64,000 bases of DNA from JANNWF01 sp038205755 (GCA_038205755.1 JBBRBN010000007.1:10437-74436), one strand, 5' to 3'. Numbered from the stretch's first letter, positions 25,382 to 36,838 are shown. Program-made: numbers and translations. The notes: a model not told the origin generated them from the sequence alone.

Positions 25382-25441
25382 AGCTCCCGTTCCAGAAAAA
25401 AGCCAACGCCGCAAAGCCCCTTTCCAACTGGAACGGGAACT
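25382..25441. repeat. GTTCCAG-type intergenic inverted repeat, copy 2
   Basis: AGCTCCCGTTCCAG (25382-25395) and CTGGAACGGGAACT (25428-25441) are inverted repeats matching at 13 of 14 positions around a 32-base loop. Extra AGTTCCAG units lie at both sides (25358-25480). It fills the gap between the nucleoside transporter and the PfkB kinase. Confidence 0.65.
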
Positions 25442-25490
25442 CGCTTCGCCACTGGAACCCGCTCCCCCTCGCTCCGATTGGACCTGACTC

Positions 25491-26480
25491 GTGCCGTCCT
25501 CGCCCCCTCTCTCGCCGCCACAGGTCGTGGTCGTCGGCAGCTTCAATCAGGACCACGTCTGGCGCAGCGAGCGCTTTCCGCAGGCGGGCGAGACCCAGCT
25601 TGGCCGGTTCAGCAGCGGACCCGGCGGGAAAGGGTTCAACCAGGCTCTGGCCTGCGTCCGCCAAGGCGCGACAACCGCATTCATCGGCGCGCTCGGCTGC
25701 GATGCACTGGCTGCAGGCGCCGCGGCGCTAGCGGCCGCGGAGGGTCTGCAGGCGCACTGGCAGCGGGTCCCAACCGAGGCCACCGGTAGCGCCGCCATCC
25801 TGCTGGATGCCCATGGCCAGAACATGATCGTGGTTGGCGCTGGAGCCAACGCCGCGCTGAGCGCCGCGCATGTTGATCAACACGCCGCGCTGATCAGCGC
25901 CGCCCGCGTGCTGGTCACCCAGCAGGAAACCACCGTGGAAGCCTGCATCGAGGCCATGCAGGCGGCGCGCGGGGCCGGCGTGCTGACGCTGCACAATCCC
26001 GCACCGCAGAGCGCGGCGTCCGCGAGCGACGCGCTGCTTCCGCTTGCCGACGTACTGACACCCAACGAAAGCGAATTCGCCGCGCTGCTCGCCCGGCTCG
26101 GCATCCACGTGAGCGGCGAGCGCCTGGCTGCGGCCGACGACCTGACGCTGCATCGCCTGTGCCGTCAGCTCGGCGTGCCGACGGTCGTGTTGACCCTGGG
26201 CGGCGCCGGCGCCTTTGTCTCGCATGCCGACGGCGCAACCCGCGGTGATCAGGGGACGCACTATCGGCAGGTCGCTGAGCAAGCCGCCGTTCTGGACACT
26301 ACCGGCGTCGGCGACGCCTTCAACGGCGGGCTCGCTGCGGCGCTGGCGCAATGGCCGGAGTTGCCCTTTGTGGCGGCTATTCGACATGCCGGCCGGGTCG
26401 CCGCACTGGCGGTGGAACGCGCCGGTGCCGCCTTGGCAATGCCAACCCTGGCGGACGTGCGGCGCCGCTTCCCGACGTGA
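25491..26480 (+). CDS. PfkB-family carbohydrate kinase (ribokinase-like)
   Basis: This 329-residue ATP-dependent kinase has both PfkB signatures. The N-terminal GSFNQDHV and GPGGKGFNQALAC bind the sugar. The C-terminal DTTGVGDAFNGG contains the catalytic base D275 and the anion hole. The closest functional group appears to be ribokinase (GPGGKGxNQA is typical), which makes ribose-5-phosphate; nucleoside kinase activity is an alternative. The GTG start at 25491 is used, since no ATG fits before the first strand. It follows a nucleoside transporter, consistent with nucleoside or ribose salvage, and converges on the TraB/GumN gene with only 10 bases between stop codons. Confidence 0.9.
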   Translation: MPSSPPLSPPQVVVVGSFNQDHVWRSERFPQAGETQLGRFSSGPGGKGFNQALACVRQGATTAFIGALGCDALAAGAAALAAAEGLQAHWQRVPTEATGSAAILLDAHGQNMIVVGAGANAALSAAHVDQHAALISAARVLVTQQETTVEACIEAMQAARGAGVLTLHNPAPQSAASASDALLPLADVLTPNESEFAALLARLGIHVSGERLAAADDLTLHRLCRQLGVPTVVLTLGGAGAFVSHADGATRGDQGTHYRQVAEQAAVLDTTGVGDAFNGGLAAALAQWPELPFVAAIRHAGRVAALAVERAGAALAMPTLADVRRRFPT

Positions 26481-26490
26481 ACCGGGCGAC

Positions 26491-27525
26491 CTACTCCGGC
26501 GCAACCACCACGTAGCCGCGGGCCTGCAGCGCGCTGAGATAGCCATCGTCGGCAAGCAGCCTCGACATCGGCAGCGTGGCGAAGCTTGTCGCGTGGTGCG
26601 CCAGTGCCTGCTCGGCCGCTTCGAGCCAGGCCGCACGGAGGCGAACACTGATGTCGTCAAAACCCCGGCTCTGAAGCGCGGAGGCGCCAAGCACGGCGGC
26701 GATACAGGCCTGCGCCTGGTCCTGCGAGGGCAACTCGCGAAGCGCTTCGATGTCGCCAACCGCCCAGGCGTTGGCGCGCGCCTGCATCTGGCTCAGCTCG
26801 ATCTCAAGTCGGGCCAGCGTCCGGGCAAAGCAGTCGAGATCATCCAGACCGCTGGCGGCGAACTCCTGCAGCATGGCCTTCGGATCGGCAATCTTGATCG
26901 TCACTTTAGGCTCGACGATCTCGACCTTGTGCCGTTTGGCGGCTTTCCTGACCACCGCCGCGACCGGCGACCGCCGCTCCAGTCCGCTGCGCCTGATTGC
27001 CTTGCGGTAAAGATCGCTGGCGGCAATGATCGGCCGCCGCTTTTCGATCGCGCGGCCGCGGCCCAGATACTTGTCGCGCAGCGGCAGCCAGCGGCTGTAG
27101 ACATCGGGCGGCACGATATCGACCAGCCGCTGGTCGTCGGGGTTGTTGCGCGCCCGCAGTGCCGCCGGCACCAGGAACATGGTGCGGAAGGTTCCCAGAT
27201 CGCTGCTCGCCGACAGGTCCGGAGGCTCGATCACCTGTCCTGCGCGGGCAATGAGCGCCTCGACCTCAGAAGATTTCCAGCGCATCCGCTTGGGCACCGG
27301 ACTGAGCGTGCCGAGTATCCACAGCGTGTGGTCACCGCGCTGCACCTGCCACATGCCGGGGCCGGGCTGATCGCCCGAGACCACCACCTCGTCCAGCCGC
27401 GCCAGCTGCTCATCCGCTGCGATTGGTCGTGAGTTGGTTTCGACCTCACGTTCCTGCGTAGTGGCCGCGCTGGCGCCAGCCGACAGCGCGAGGATCAGTC
27501 CGACGGAAAGTACGATTCGCAGCAT
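26491..27525 (-). CDS. TraB/GumN family secreted protein
   Basis: This 344-residue protein has a signal peptide (MLRIVLSVGLILALSAGASAATT). A TraB/GumN-type core begins at the characteristic GMWQVQRGDHTLWILGTLSP and has long amphipathic helices to the C-terminus (LADDGYLSALQARGYVVVAP). TraB/GumN domains are distant relatives of the Tiki/EreA metalloprotease-like fold; GumN sits near the xanthan locus in Xanthomonas. No enzyme activity has been settled for this branch. ATG 27525 is chosen as the signal peptide start; the frame is open for 37 more codons upstream over the divergent dusB promoter region. It is monocistronic. Confidence 0.82.
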   Translation of the reverse strand: MLRIVLSVGLILALSAGASAATTQEREVETNSRPIAADEQLARLDEVVVSGDQPGPGMWQVQRGDHTLWILGTLSPVPKRMRWKSSEVEALIARAGQVIEPPDLSASSDLGTFRTMFLVPAALRARNNPDDQRLVDIVPPDVYSRWLPLRDKYLGRGRAIEKRRPIIAASDLYRKAIRRSGLERRSPVAAVVRKAAKRHKVEIVEPKVTIKIADPKAMLQEFAASGLDDLDCFARTLARLEIELSQMQARANAWAVGDIEALRELPSQDQAQACIAAVLGASALQSRGFDDISVRLRAAWLEAAEQALAHHATSFATLPMSRLLADDGYLSALQARGYVVVAPE

Positions 27526-27634
27526 TTCGACACTCCGCAGCGGGACCTGGATCGACTCCGCATTCTCATATACCCGGCATGAAGACTGCATTAGCGCGGG
27601 CCGGTCTGCGGCGCGTCGCTTACACTGCGTGACC

Positions 27635-28630
27635 ATGCAGATCGGTCCCTACCTGATTCAGCCTGCGCTGGTGCTGGCGCCCATGGCCGGCGTCACCGAC
27701 AAGCCGTTCCGACAGCTGTGCAAGCGGCTGGGCGCGGGCTATGCGGTGTCCGAAATGACGATCTCCGACCCTCGCATGTGGGGCACCAAAAAGAGCCGCT
27801 GGCGAATGGATCACGTCGGTGAACCGGCACCGATCGGAGTCCAGATCGCTGGCGCTGACCCCGAGCTTCTGGCGGGCGCCGCTCGCCACAACGTGGCGCT
27901 GGGCGCCCAGATCATCGACATCAACATGGGCGGTCCGGCCAAGAAGGTCTGCAACGTCTGGGCTGGCTCAGCCCTGCTGCAGGACGAAGCGCTGGTGGCG
28001 CGTATCTGCCGCGCGGTGGTCGCGGCAGTCGACGTACCGGTGACGTTGAAGATCCGCACCGGCTGGCGCGCCGACCAGCGCAACGGCCTGCGCATCGCGC
28101 AGATCGCGCAGGACTGCGGCATCGCCGCGCTGGCGGTGCACGGACGCACCCGCGACCAGCACTACAGCGGCGTCGCCGAGTACGACACCATCGCCGCGAT
28201 CAAGGCCGCGCTGACCATTCCGGTGCTGGCCAATGGCGACATCGACAGCCCGCAGCAGGCGCGCAATGTGCTTGCCTACACCGGCGCCGACGGGCTGCTG
28301 ATCGGCCGCGCGGCGCAGGGTCGGCCCTGGATCTTCCGCGAGGTCGCACACTTTCTGGCCACGGGCGAGTTGCTGCCCGAACCGACCGCAGACGAGGTCG
28401 GACGTATCCTGCTGGGTCATCTGGATGCGCTGCACGCGCACTACGGGGAAGAGGCCGGCGTGCGCTTCGCGCGCAAGCATCTGGGCTGGTACGCGAAGGA
28501 TCGGTCGCAGAACGAAGCATTTCGCAGCGTGGTAAACCGCGCCACCAGCGGCGCCGAGCAGCGGCGTCTCACGGCCGACTATTTCGCCCGGCTGTCCGAC
28601 TCGAGTCGGAACCTCGCAACGGCGGCCTAG
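27635..28630 (+). CDS. dusB: tRNA-dihydrouridine synthase B, catalytic cysteine position reads Gly
   Basis: This 331-residue FMN-dependent enzyme would reduce a uridine in the tRNA D-loop. The TIM barrel start APMAGVTDKPFRQL, the segment KKSRWRMDHVGEP, the FMN phosphate site GADGLLIGRAAQGRPWIF and the C-terminal helical domain (RFARKHLGWYAKD) align along the length of E. coli DusB. The oddity is at residue 100. The family's NMGCP motif, whose cysteine protonates the substrate, reads NMGGP here (codon GGT at 27932-27934, one base from TGT). A cysteine six residues on (C106) is not in the same place. ATG 27635 gives the DusB N-terminus. fis, which often follows dusB, is not adjacent. Confidence 0.92.
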   Translation: MQIGPYLIQPALVLAPMAGVTDKPFRQLCKRLGAGYAVSEMTISDPRMWGTKKSRWRMDHVGEPAPIGVQIAGADPELLAGAARHNVALGAQIIDINMGGPAKKVCNVWAGSALLQDEALVARICRAVVAAVDVPVTLKIRTGWRADQRNGLRIAQIAQDCGIAALAVHGRTRDQHYSGVAEYDTIAAIKAALTIPVLANGDIDSPQQARNVLAYTGADGLLIGRAAQGRPWIFREVAHFLATGELLPEPTADEVGRILLGHLDALHAHYGEEAGVRFARKHLGWYAKDRSQNEAFRSVVNRATSGAEQRRLTADYFARLSDSSRNLATAA

Positions 28631-28723
28631 CGGCGTTGGGCGGATCGCTGACGGGCCGTTCAGCCTTCGCGATCGGGTTGGGTCGGGGATTCGATTGGCG
28701 TGGCTTCTGCCTGAAGCAGCGAA

Positions 28724-29689
28724 TCATGAAGGCGCCGCCCACAGCCCGCGGATAGCCGCGACTCCCTGTGCGCCATTGGCGCGCGCCACGGGCAGGTCTG
28801 AACGTGTCATGCCGCCCAGCGCATAGATCGGCAGGGCCGAGGTCTCGCGCAGCACGCGAAATGCCTGCCAACCGAGCGGCACGGCGTCCGGATGGGTTGG
28901 CGTCGCGGCCACCGGCCCCAGCACCACAAACTCGCAGCCCAGCGCACTGGCCTTGGCCAACTCGGCGGCGCTGTGGCACGACGCCGCAAGCAGGGACGTC
29001 GAGGGAACGGCACGGTTGGCGGCGCGTCGGAGGTCGGTCGCCGTCAGATGCAGGCCGCAACCCAGCGCCGTGGACAGTCGCAGGGCGTTCGGACAAGCAC
29101 TGTTGAGCAACAGATCGACGCCGCGCTGCCGGCACATCGCGTTCACAGCCGGCACCAGGCGCGCCGTCTGCCGCTCGGACAGCTGCGTTGCGCGCAGCTG
29201 CACGCGGCGGACGCCGGCATCCAGGCTCTGCTGCAGCTCGCCCAGAAAGCGGGTCAGATCAGCCGTCGGCTGCGGCGTGATTGCGTAGCAATCCGGCTGC
29301 CGAAGGGCAGCGACCACGGGACGGTCGGCGGATGGCATGGCCTGCGCGTCCAGCCGGTCCGGCGCCAGCCAGATCAGCGACTGGCCTTCGCGGCCTCGCG
29401 CGTCGCCGCGCCAGCCAGTCGCGCTGAACACCTCAAGCGCGATGCGCTTGCTGCCGCTGTCATGCGGGACCTCGATCAGCGGTTCGGCGCTGTCGAGCGA
29501 GATGCCAAGCTCTTCCCACAGTTCCCGCTGCAGCGCTTGCAGCGACGTCTCGCCAGCCTCCCGCTTGCCGCCGGGAAACTCCCACAGGCCGGTCAGATCG
29601 TCACCGCCGCCGCGCTGGGCCAGCAGAACGCGGTCGTGTGCGTCGCGCAACACGGCGGCAACCACGTGGACGACGGCGGCGTTCAACAC
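28724..29689 (-). CDS. Nudix hydrolase fused to thiamine-phosphate-synthase-like domain
   Basis: This fusion protein of about 321 residues is known across gammaproteobacteria. The N-terminal MutT domain has a complete Nudix box: G41-x5-E47-x7-R55-E56-x2-E59-E60-x-G62. It probably hydrolyses 8-oxo-dGTP or a related oxidised nucleotide. The C-terminal half (about 145-321) is a ThiE-like TIM barrel (RRVQLRATQLSERQ, HLTATDL, FVVLGPVAATPTHP, IYALGGM) that has lost several canonical ThiE residues and is probably not a thiamine enzyme. The start is uncertain: GTG 29689 gives the usual short lead into HVVAAVL, while ATG 29716 lies inside the adjoining repeat element. It is 236 bp downstream of secA, separated by MITE copy B. 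Confidence 0.87.
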   Translation of the reverse strand: MLNAAVVHVVAAVLRDAHDRVLLAQRGGGDDLTGLWEFPGGKREAGETSLQALQRELWEELGISLDSAEPLIEVPHDSGSKRIALEVFSATGWRGDARGREGQSLIWLAPDRLDAQAMPSADRPVVAALRQPDCYAITPQPTADLTRFLGELQQSLDAGVRRVQLRATQLSERQTARLVPAVNAMCRQRGVDLLLNSACPNALRLSTALGCGLHLTATDLRRAANRAVPSTSLLAASCHSAAELAKASALGCEFVVLGPVAATPTHPDAVPLGWQAFRVLRETSALPIYALGGMTRSDLPVARANGAQGVAAIRGLWAAPS

Positions 29690-29706
29690 TTCAATCCCGG
29701 CGCCAC

Positions 29707-29872
29707 TAGCCCGCATGTTTCATGAATTCGCGCGATGATCGCGCAGGATGTTGTTCGCCCAAGGGACTACCGAAGGAGCGGCGTAGCGGGCCATACGACC
29801 GACTGAGGAAAATCTCCTTGCGCGGACAAGAGACAAGCGAGGGCGCGCGAGATTCATGAAACATGCGGGCTA
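29707..29872 (+). repeat. MITE-like element, copy B (166 bp, TA-flanked)
   Basis: Same structure as the copy at 4477: TA at both ends and terminal repeats GCCCGCATGTTTCATGAA. Both ends carry G where copy A has A, i.e. matched changes at the two termini. It lies between the secA 3' end and the Nudix gene start, and supplies an in-frame ATG to the latter. Confidence 0.85.
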
Positions 29873-29877
29873 AGTGC

Positions 29878-29897
29878 GGCGCCGCGGGAGCGGCGCC
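29878..29897 (-). terminator. GC-rich hairpin after secA
   Basis: A perfect 8-bp stem GGCGCCGC/GCGGCGCC with a 4-base loop lies 29 bases after the secA stop and abuts MITE copy B. There is no T-tract, so its role as a terminator is uncertain. Confidence 0.4.
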
Positions 29898-29925
29898 CTC
29901 CAAACCGGCAGAGACACGGGCTCGG

Positions 29926-32673
<2,748 letters not shown>

Positions 32674-32723
32674 GGAATTTCCGGGATGTGACGCGCGTGG
32701 GCGCCAGAGGGGTCAGACAAGAA

Positions 32724-32740
32724 GACCGCCAAGGGCGGCC
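32724..32740 (-). terminator. Short hairpin with T-rich tail between the M23 peptidase gene and secA
   Basis: Minus strand CCGCC-CTT-GGCGG followed by TCTTCTTGTCT, located 145-160 bases after the M23 stop and about 50 bases before the secA start. It could be a weak terminator or attenuator. Confidence 0.4.
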
Positions 32741-32884
32741 AAACGCGGCATTCTAGCGTGGGGGCGTCACGCCGGGGATTCAAGCCTGAGCCTCGAAGGC
32801 TGCTTGGATCGCCGCGCCGACGCGGCAGGACGGTGCAGCCGGTAGTGCTTGCGATCAGGTGAGACCTGGGTCCACCCGCTGCTC

Positions 32885-33808
32885 TCAGCCGCGCTCGCCC
32901 CGGAGAAACTGCTGAGGATTGACCGAGCGGTCGTTTTTCCACACTTCAAAATGCAGGTGGGTTCCGGTTGCGCGGCCGGTCGCTCCCATCTTGCCAATGA
33001 CCTCGCCCGCCCGCACCCGCTGGCCTGGTTTCACCAGATTGATCTGATTGTGGGCGTAACGCGTCATGTAGCCGTTGCCATGGTCGATATCGACCATGTT
33101 GCCGTAGGAGTTGTGGCGCCCGGAAAAGGCCACCACGCCATCGGCGACGGCAAGGATGTCGGAGCCGCGTTCGCCGCTGAAGTCAACCCCTCGGTGAAAT
33201 TCGCGACGACCACTGAACGGGTCGATCCGCACGCCATAGTTCGACGAAGAGTAGCCGACACGCACTGGCAGACCGGCCGGCAGCAGGTCGGCATCCACGC
33301 CGCTATCCAGCAGCAGACTCTCCAGCACGCTGAGTTGCTGCGCCTGACGAGAAAGCCGCTTGGCCATCGTGTCGAGCGACGCCTGCAGGCTCGGCTCGGT
33401 CATCATTCCAACCTCTTCGGCCGACTCCGGTCCGCCAAGCCCCGGGCCGTCGGAAAAGTCGAACTCGCCTGCGTCCAGGTTTGCCACTGTGGTCAGGCGC
33501 GAACCGAGCGCATTGAGCCGGGTCGCCTGCGCCTGCAGTTCGCCGAGACGCGCCGCCATCGCGTTGACGTCGCGATCCACGTCGGCGCGCGCTTCGTCGA
33601 GCTGTTGCTGCTGCGCCTGCAGCTCTTCGCGAAGTTGGGCGGCCTCGGTGAGCGCGCGATCTTCCGCGCTGCTCATCGCGCTGCCGACGGCTGCTCCAGC
33701 GCCAGCAATCAGCAGCGCGGTTGCCGCCACACCCGCCAGCAATCGCGGATCCCACAGCGACAGCTTTTTTGGCGATTTGAGGAACTTGGCTACGACTATG
33801 ATGTTCAT
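32885..33808 (-). CDS. M23 family metallopeptidase (LytM domain, membrane-anchored)
   Basis: This 307-residue protein has one N-terminal transmembrane helix (about 22-46), a coiled coil (about 52-100, REELQAQQQQLDEARADVDR), a linker, and a C-terminal M23/LytM domain. The zinc ligands are visible: H205 and D209 (HRGVD) and H286 in HLH (284-286), with H253 (YAH) as catalytic partner. LytM enzymes cleave peptidoglycan cross-bridges or act in septal splitting and activation of amidases; with all ligands present this one should be active. It lies between dciA (divergent, under 30 bp away) and secA, an arrangement also seen in pseudomonads. Confidence 0.93.
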   Translation of the reverse strand: MNIIVVAKFLKSPKKLSLWDPRLLAGVAATALLIAGAGAAVGSAMSSAEDRALTEAAQLREELQAQQQQLDEARADVDRDVNAMAARLGELQAQATRLNALGSRLTTVANLDAGEFDFSDGPGLGGPESAEEVGMMTEPSLQASLDTMAKRLSRQAQQLSVLESLLLDSGVDADLLPAGLPVRVGYSSSNYGVRIDPFSGRREFHRGVDFSGERGSDILAVADGVVAFSGRHNSYGNMVDIDHGNGYMTRYAHNQINLVKPGQRVRAGEVIGKMGATGRATGTHLHFEVWKNDRSVNPQQFLRGERG

Positions 33809-33835
33809 TCCACCCCGATGCGAATTCGTCAGCCC

Positions 33836-34276
33836 ATGCAGTCCGACCGCCCTTCACCACCCCAGTCGCCCCTTCGTGTGGCGACAGCGAGCGGACTCGG
33901 TCGATTGGTCGAGCGCGCCCGCTGGCTGGATGCGCTGGACCGGCAACTGCGTCAGTCCCTGCCCGAGTCGCTGGCCCAGCACTGTCGGCTGGCCAACGTC
34001 CGTGAGGACAGGCTTGTCTTTCTGGTCCAAACGCCGATCTGGAAAGCCCGACTGCGGCTGCATTCGGACGCTCTGCTGAGCGCCGCTGCCGCGGCCGGCC
34101 TCCAGGTTCGGAGCCTGACCTTCAAAGTGGCGACGATGCATCCCGTTCCCCCGGGAGAAGCACCGCACAAACCCCTTTCCCCTGCCGCCCGCGATGCCCT
34201 GCGTGCCGCAGCTGAAGCTACTGACGACCCGCAACTGCGGCATCGCCTGCTTTCGTTGGCCTCACTGGCCGAATAG
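33836..34276 (+). CDS. dciA: DciA family (DUF721) replicative helicase loader
   Basis: This 146-residue protein has a DUF721/DciA domain covering about residues 20-85. It includes LDALDRQLRQSLPESLAQHC, the segment RLVFLVQTPIWKARLRLHSD, and LLSAAAAAGLQVRSLTFKV; a low-complexity tail follows. DciA loads DnaB helicase in bacteria lacking DnaC/DnaI, and in Pseudomonas aeruginosa it also sits between lpxC and secA. The start may be ATG 33836 or ATG 33818; neither has a clear ribosome binding site. It is divergent from the M23 gene with only 9-27 bases between starts, so their promoters must overlap the coding ends. It converges on lpxC. Confidence 0.88.
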   Translation: MQSDRPSPPQSPLRVATASGLGRLVERARWLDALDRQLRQSLPESLAQHCRLANVREDRLVFLVQTPIWKARLRLHSDALLSAAAAAGLQVRSLTFKVATMHPVPPGEAPHKPLSPAARDALRAAAEATDDPQLRHRLLSLASLAE

Positions 34277-34375
34277 CTGATCCTTCAAAACCACACGGGG
34301 ATAGTCCCCCATCGCGGCACTCACCTGCCGCCCTCCTGAACGCCATATTTGTCAAATCAAGTGACGGTTGTCTTA

Positions 34376-35290
34376 TCAGACCGACGCCTGCGCCGGATGG
34401 GCGTAGGAGATCGGGGCCTCGCTTGGGTCATCGAACGTGACCTCTTCCCACGCGTCGCGCTGCGCACGCAGGGTGCGCAGCAGCAGGTTATTGAGCTGGT
34501 GGCCGGACTTGTGCCCGTAAAACGCGCCGATCAAGCTGTGCCCGAGCAGATACAGGTCGCCGATCGCATCGAGAATTTTGTGCTTGACGAACTCGTCCTC
34601 GTAGCGGAGGCCGTCCTCGTTGAGGACCCGGTAGTCATCCAGCACGATGGCGTTGTCCATCGAGCCGCCCAGCGCCAGGTTTCGCTCGCGGAGATATTCG
34701 ATGTCCTTCATGAAGCCGAAGGTGCGGGCGCGGCTGACTTCCTTCACGAATGATGTCGTCGAGAAGTCGATTTCGGCGCTGGAGGTGGCCTTACTAAAGA
34801 GCGGGTGGTTGAAGTCGATCGAGAAGCCGACCTTGAACCCGTCAAATGGCTCGAAGCGGGCCCATTTGTCGTCTTCGCGCACAACCACCGTCTTCTTGAT
34901 GCGGATGAAGCGCTTGGCAGCGTTTTGTTCTTCGATCCCGGCCGACTGGATCAGGAACACGAAGGGCCCAGCGGAGCCATCCATGATCGGCACTTCGGCG
35001 GCAGACAGATCGACGTAGGCGTTGTCGATCCCCAGCCCCGCCATGGCTGAAAGCAGGTGCTCGATGGTGGAAACACGGACGCCCTGCTCGACCAGCGTGG
35101 TTGACAGGCTGGTGTCACCCACCCGCTCCGCGCACGCCCGCAGCTCGACCGGCTGCTTGAGGTCGATACGTCGGAAGACGATACCGGTGTCGACCGCCGC
35201 CGGTCGCAGGGTCATATAGACCTTGCTGCCGGAGTGCAAGCCAACGCCGGTGGCGCGGATGGCGTTCTTGAGAGTTCGTTGTTTGATCAT
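34376..35290 (-). CDS. lpxC: UDP-3-O-acyl-N-acetylglucosamine deacetylase
   Basis: This 304-residue zinc deacetylase carries out the first committed step of lipid A synthesis. The zinc ligand H78 is in STIEHLLSAMAG. The second metal cluster is in KHKILDAIGDLYLLGHSLIG, and the active-site loop is in RARTFGFMKDIEYLRERNLA. Full length and motifs are intact. ATG 35290 (MIKQRTLKNAIRATGVGLHS) is the standard start; the longer open frame upstream is not conserved. It lies 231 bases downstream of ftsZ, the usual end of the dcw cluster. Confidence 0.98.
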   Translation of the reverse strand: MIKQRTLKNAIRATGVGLHSGSKVYMTLRPAAVDTGIVFRRIDLKQPVELRACAERVGDTSLSTTLVEQGVRVSTIEHLLSAMAGLGIDNAYVDLSAAEVPIMDGSAGPFVFLIQSAGIEEQNAAKRFIRIKKTVVVREDDKWARFEPFDGFKVGFSIDFNHPLFSKATSSAEIDFSTTSFVKEVSRARTFGFMKDIEYLRERNLALGGSMDNAIVLDDYRVLNEDGLRYEDEFVKHKILDAIGDLYLLGHSLIGAFYGHKSGHQLNNLLLRTLRAQRDAWEEVTFDDPSEAPISYAHPAQASV

Positions 35291-35521
35291 TGATCGTGCG
35301 GCCTCCGGGACGGGAGCGCGACAAAAGCGTCCGGAGAATACCACACGATTTTTCCAACAAGGAAGGAGTTTCAATGCCCTTGACGCAACACTGTCGCACT
35401 TCTGCAACACAAAGCGGCCATCCTGTCCGACCCGCGCGCGCCGCTCCCGACACAGGACGCATGCGACACGCGCCTTCGTCCCGTCCGCTGCCCAACCCGC
35501 GGGCAGCGGCACCGGTCGGAT

Positions 35522-36703
35522 TCAGTCAGCCTGGCGGCGCAGGAAGGCCGGAATGTCCAGGTAGTCCATCGCGCTGTCGGCCTTGGCCGTACGGGTCGTG
35601 GTCGCCGCCGTGACGGCGGGCTCGATCGGCGCCATGCTGGCGTAGTCGGGCATCCCGGTGGTGGCATTGCGAACCAGCTTCACCTGCGGCCGCAGGAGGG
35701 TCTCAGACCGCGTGGCGCCCTCGCTGCGCACCGTCTGGCGGCTGGCGACGCGGTTGAGGCCCGTTGCAACGACGGTGACGCGGACTTCGTCCTGCATGTC
35801 GTGGTCGAGCACGGTGCCCAGGACGACGGTGGCGTCCTCGGAGGCAAACTCCTCGATGGTCCGTCCCACTTCGTCGAACTCGCGCATCGTGAAATCGGGG
35901 CCGGCGGTGATATTCACCAGAATGCCGCAGGCGCCGGACATGTTGATGTCGTCGAGCAGCGGGTTGCTGATCGCTGCCTCGGCGGCGGCCATCGCGCGGT
36001 CATCACCGCGCGCCGTGCCGCTGCCCATCATCGCCATGCCCATTTCCGACATGACGGTGCGCACGTCGGCAAAGTCGACATTGATCAGGCCGGGGCGGAC
36101 GATGAGGTCGGCGATGCCCTTGACCGCACCAAGCAGAACATCGTTGGCGGTGCGGAACGCCTGCACCATGGTCGCCTCTCGGCCAAGCACGGTAATCAGC
36201 TTTTCGTTGGGAATGGTGATCAGCGAATCGCAGTGCTGGCTGAGCTCCTCGATGCCCTTCAGTGCCACCTGCATGCGCCGACGACCCTCGAACGGGAACG
36301 GCTTGGTGACTACCGCAACGGTCAGGATGCCCATCTCCTTGGCCAGCTGGGCAACCACCGGCGCCGCGCCGGTGCCGGTGCCACCGCCCATGCCGGCGGT
36401 GATGAACACCATGTCGGCTCCTTCAAGCGCCTGGACGATGCGTTCGCGGTCCTCCAGCGCGGCCTGCCTGCCGACTTCCGGATTGGCGCCGGCGCCCAGG
36501 CCCTTGGTGACGTTGCCACCCAGCTGCAGGGTGAGCTTGGCGCCGACCCCCTTGATCGCCTGGGCGTCGGTGTTGGCGCAGATGAACTCCACGCCCTCGA
36601 CGTTCGAGTTGACCATGTGGGCGACGGCGTTGCCGCCACCGCCGCCGATACCAATCACCTTGATGACTGCGTTGGGTGCCGCTTTCTCGATCAGCTCAAA
36701 CAT
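35522..36703 (-). CDS. ftsZ: Cell division protein FtsZ
   Basis: This 393-residue tubulin-like GTPase polymerises into the Z-ring. The glycine-rich nucleotide loop GIGGGGGNAV, the tubulin signature GGGTGTGAAP and the T7 loop NVDFADVRTVM are present. The variable linker is followed by a C-terminal peptide (MDYLDIPAFLRRQAD) that binds FtsA and ZipA. ATG 36703 is preferred to the GTG two codons upstream because GGAGG is optimally spaced. It lies 135 bases after ftsA, a gap with room for its own promoter. Confidence 0.99.
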   Translation of the reverse strand: MFELIEKAAPNAVIKVIGIGGGGGNAVAHMVNSNVEGVEFICANTDAQAIKGVGAKLTLQLGGNVTKGLGAGANPEVGRQAALEDRERIVQALEGADMVFITAGMGGGTGTGAAPVVAQLAKEMGILTVAVVTKPFPFEGRRRMQVALKGIEELSQHCDSLITIPNEKLITVLGREATMVQAFRTANDVLLGAVKGIADLIVRPGLINVDFADVRTVMSEMGMAMMGSGTARGDDRAMAAAEAAISNPLLDDINMSGACGILVNITAGPDFTMREFDEVGRTIEEFASEDATVVLGTVLDHDMQDEVRVTVVATGLNRVASRQTVRSEGATRSETLLRPQVKLVRNATTGMPDYASMAPIEPAVTAATTTRTAKADSAMDYLDIPAFLRRQAD

Positions 36704-36838
36704 GTCCACATCCTCCGTTTGTTGATACCTGCAGGCCCGCCATTGGTGCGCGCCCGATTCATGTGCCTGCGTTCAGGACCCAGATGCCGCGGCCGAGAGG
36801 GCCGCAGCGTCTGCGCCACGCGCGCCTGTCCTGCACCG

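Noticed and set aside
34277..34375. Terminator between dciA and lpxC
   Set aside because: Only a four-base-stem GGGG/CCCC hairpin without a T-tract is present.
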